From NCBI GenBank assembly GCA_017305535.1, contig JAFKKN010000004.1, positions 248,001-312,000 of the forward strand: 64,000 nt of DNA, written 5' to 3'. The notes below the pieces were generated by a model. It saw nothing but the letters and a program-made list of their open reading frames with translations, did no database searches and had not been told where the DNA came from. The number at the start of each line of letters is the position of its first letter. Position 1 is the stretch's first letter. Shown piece by piece: positions 63,087 through 64,000 of this stretch. This DNA comes from Hyphomicrobiales bacterium. Lineage in GTDB: Bacteria; Pseudomonadota; Alphaproteobacteria; Rhizobiales; Xanthobacteraceae. The position numbers were made by a program, and so were the translations under genes.

Positions 63087-64000
63087 TCAGGTCGGGAATG
63101 TGCAGCTGTTTTCTTCCTTGGTCGCTGCAATCACTTCGAGACTTTCATCCGGGCCCGGCACCGGCGCACCCGAGGTGAAGATGTCCCACTGGTTCTTGAC
63201 CTGGTCGGCGGGCAGCGCCGTCACCGTATACATCTCGTGCATGAGTTGGTGGTCGGAGGCACGGAAGTAGCCTTCGCGCGTCTTGAGAAGATCGAACTTC
63301 GCGCCCTTCTCGAAGTGCTCGATGATCTTCGGCGATTCCAGCGACTTCAGATCGTTGATGGTCTGCGCCACGATCTTCATGGCGATGTAATCGCCCCACG
63401 CCTGGTTCTCCGGCGGCTTGTTGTATTTCTTGGTGAAGGCGCCGACGAAAGCCTTGGTGCCCGCGGTGTCGATCATGTGATGCCACACCACCGGCCAGGT
63501 GCCGACGAAGTTGCCCTTGCCCGCCGCCCAGGCCAGCGCGGTGTCGAAGCCGAAGCCGCCGACCGGGAATTTCAGGCCGAACTCGGCATATTGCTTGAGG
63601 AAGTTGGTGATCTGGTTGCCGGCGAGGTTGATCACCACGAGGTCCGGCTTGGCGTCGCGGATCTTCAAGAGATACGACGAGAAGTCGGCGGCGTCGGTGG
63701 GCACCAGATCGTCCCCGGCGAAATCGCCGCCGTTGGCCTGCATGAAGCGCTTCGATACTTTCAGGAGGTCGTGGCCGAAGGCGTAGTCTGCCGTCAGCGA
63801 GTACCACTTCTTGCCCTTCACCAGCCCGTCGCGCAGGAAGGCGCGGCCCGCCGTCTTCACGTACATCGAGTTCTGCGACTCGACATGAAACATGTAGCGC
63901 TTGCAATCCGAGCCGCGCAGCGCGTCGGAGTTGCCGCCGGTGTTGATGAACAGCGTCTTGTTGCGCTGGGCGACCTGCGCGATGGTGAGACACGAAGCCG
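63087..64000 (-). CDS. HAAT-family periplasmic binding protein, 5' end outside window
   Basis: About 303 C-terminal residues of a LivJ/K-like binding protein are present; the start and signal peptide lie beyond base 64000. Visible segments include TLFINTGGNSDALRG, WYSLTADYAFGHDLL, a KPDLVVINLAGNQIT strand and the C-terminal cysteine in ENSCTFPT. It would feed the LivH plus LivMGF transporter downstream. The ligand may be the compound degraded by the dehydrogenase and BKACE. Confidence 0.9.
   Translation of the reverse strand, partial: ASCLTIAQVAQRNKTLFINTGGNSDALRGSDCKRYMFHVESQNSMYVKTAGRAFLRDGLVKGKKWYSLTADYAFGHDLLKVSKRFMQANGGDFAGDDLVPTDAADFSSYLLKIRDAKPDLVVINLAGNQITNFLKQYAEFGLKFPVGGFGFDTALAWAAGKGNFVGTWPVVWHHMIDTAGTKAFVGAFTKKYNKPPENQAWGDYIAMKIVAQTINDLKSLESPKIIEHFEKGAKFDLLKTREGYFRASDHQLMHEMYTVTALPADQVKNQWDIFTSGAPVPGPDESLEVIAATKEENSCTFPT

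Overview
The window is a chromosomal stretch of a GC-rich alphaproteobacterium, most likely of the Bradyrhizobium/Rhodopseudomonas/Afipia group (Nitrobacteraceae). Grounds: codon use, the ileS-lspA-M16-M16-mutL neighbourhood, several branched-chain-amino-acid-type (HAAT) ABC transporters of the kind this group uses for aromatic and organic acids, a salicylyl/aminobenzoyl-CoA hydroxylase-reductase fusion, and abundant palindromic intergenic repeats. No rRNA, tRNA, CRISPR array, prophage or insertion-sequence transposase was seen. The assignment is inference; no database was searched.

Layout. 1-6.3 kb (+): the 3' part of an acyl-CoA ligase, then a complete HAAT transporter (binding protein, LivH, LivM, LivG, LivF). 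6.4-10.2 kb: a phasin (-), then a Mop-type molybdate-binding protein with a BtuF/FecCD-type ABC transporter, proposed as a MolABC-like oxyanion importer. 10.2-13.8 kb (+): an apparent nitric-oxide-responsive cluster with an NsrR-like operator, a DUF2249 protein, a polytopic membrane protein, a double DUF2249 protein, a MIP18/DUF59 Fe-S protein, a 70-residue protein and a YeaR-like DUF1971 protein. 13.8-20.5 kb (-): CoA-ester hydroxylase/reductase fusion, exbB-exbD-tonB and a GT39-type glycosyltransferase. 20.7-24.5 kb (+): lepA, a 758-bp non-coding stretch with an array of hairpins, and an orphan HAAT binding protein. 24.7-29.9 kb: small DNA-binding-like and secreted proteins, an RNase T2 and two thioesterases. 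30-33.8 kb (-): hisS and two TadE/TadG-like genes. 34-40.3 kb: omega-aminotransferase, degenerate EAL protein, HAD hydrolase, cheY, ribF and an acetyltransferase. 40.4-50.7 kb (+): ileS, lspA, a secreted protein, an M16 peptidase pair, arfB and mutL. 51-57.2 kb: ThDP enzyme, SDR, small membrane protein, fdxA, metY and an alpha/beta hydrolase. 57.5-64 kb (-): beta-keto acid cleavage enzyme, hydroxyacyl-CoA/carnitine-type dehydrogenase, an unusual LivM-LivG-LivF triple fusion, LivH and a truncated binding protein.

How the parts work together. Both complete HAAT systems sit beside catabolic enzymes, so uptake and first activation or oxidation of organic acids look coupled. The 10-13.8 kb cluster combines an NsrR-like operator with several families tied to NO or nitrate metabolism and is the best candidate for an incompletely described system. 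The Mop/ABC cluster beside it would supply molybdenum, which nitrate reductase and other molybdoenzymes need; that link is inferred. Housekeeping genes (lepA, hisS, ileS, lspA, ribF, mutL) are intact. Intergenic space is dominated by four families of inverted-repeat elements, one of which is inserted inside another, and one of which carries a threefold 36-bp tandem expansion.
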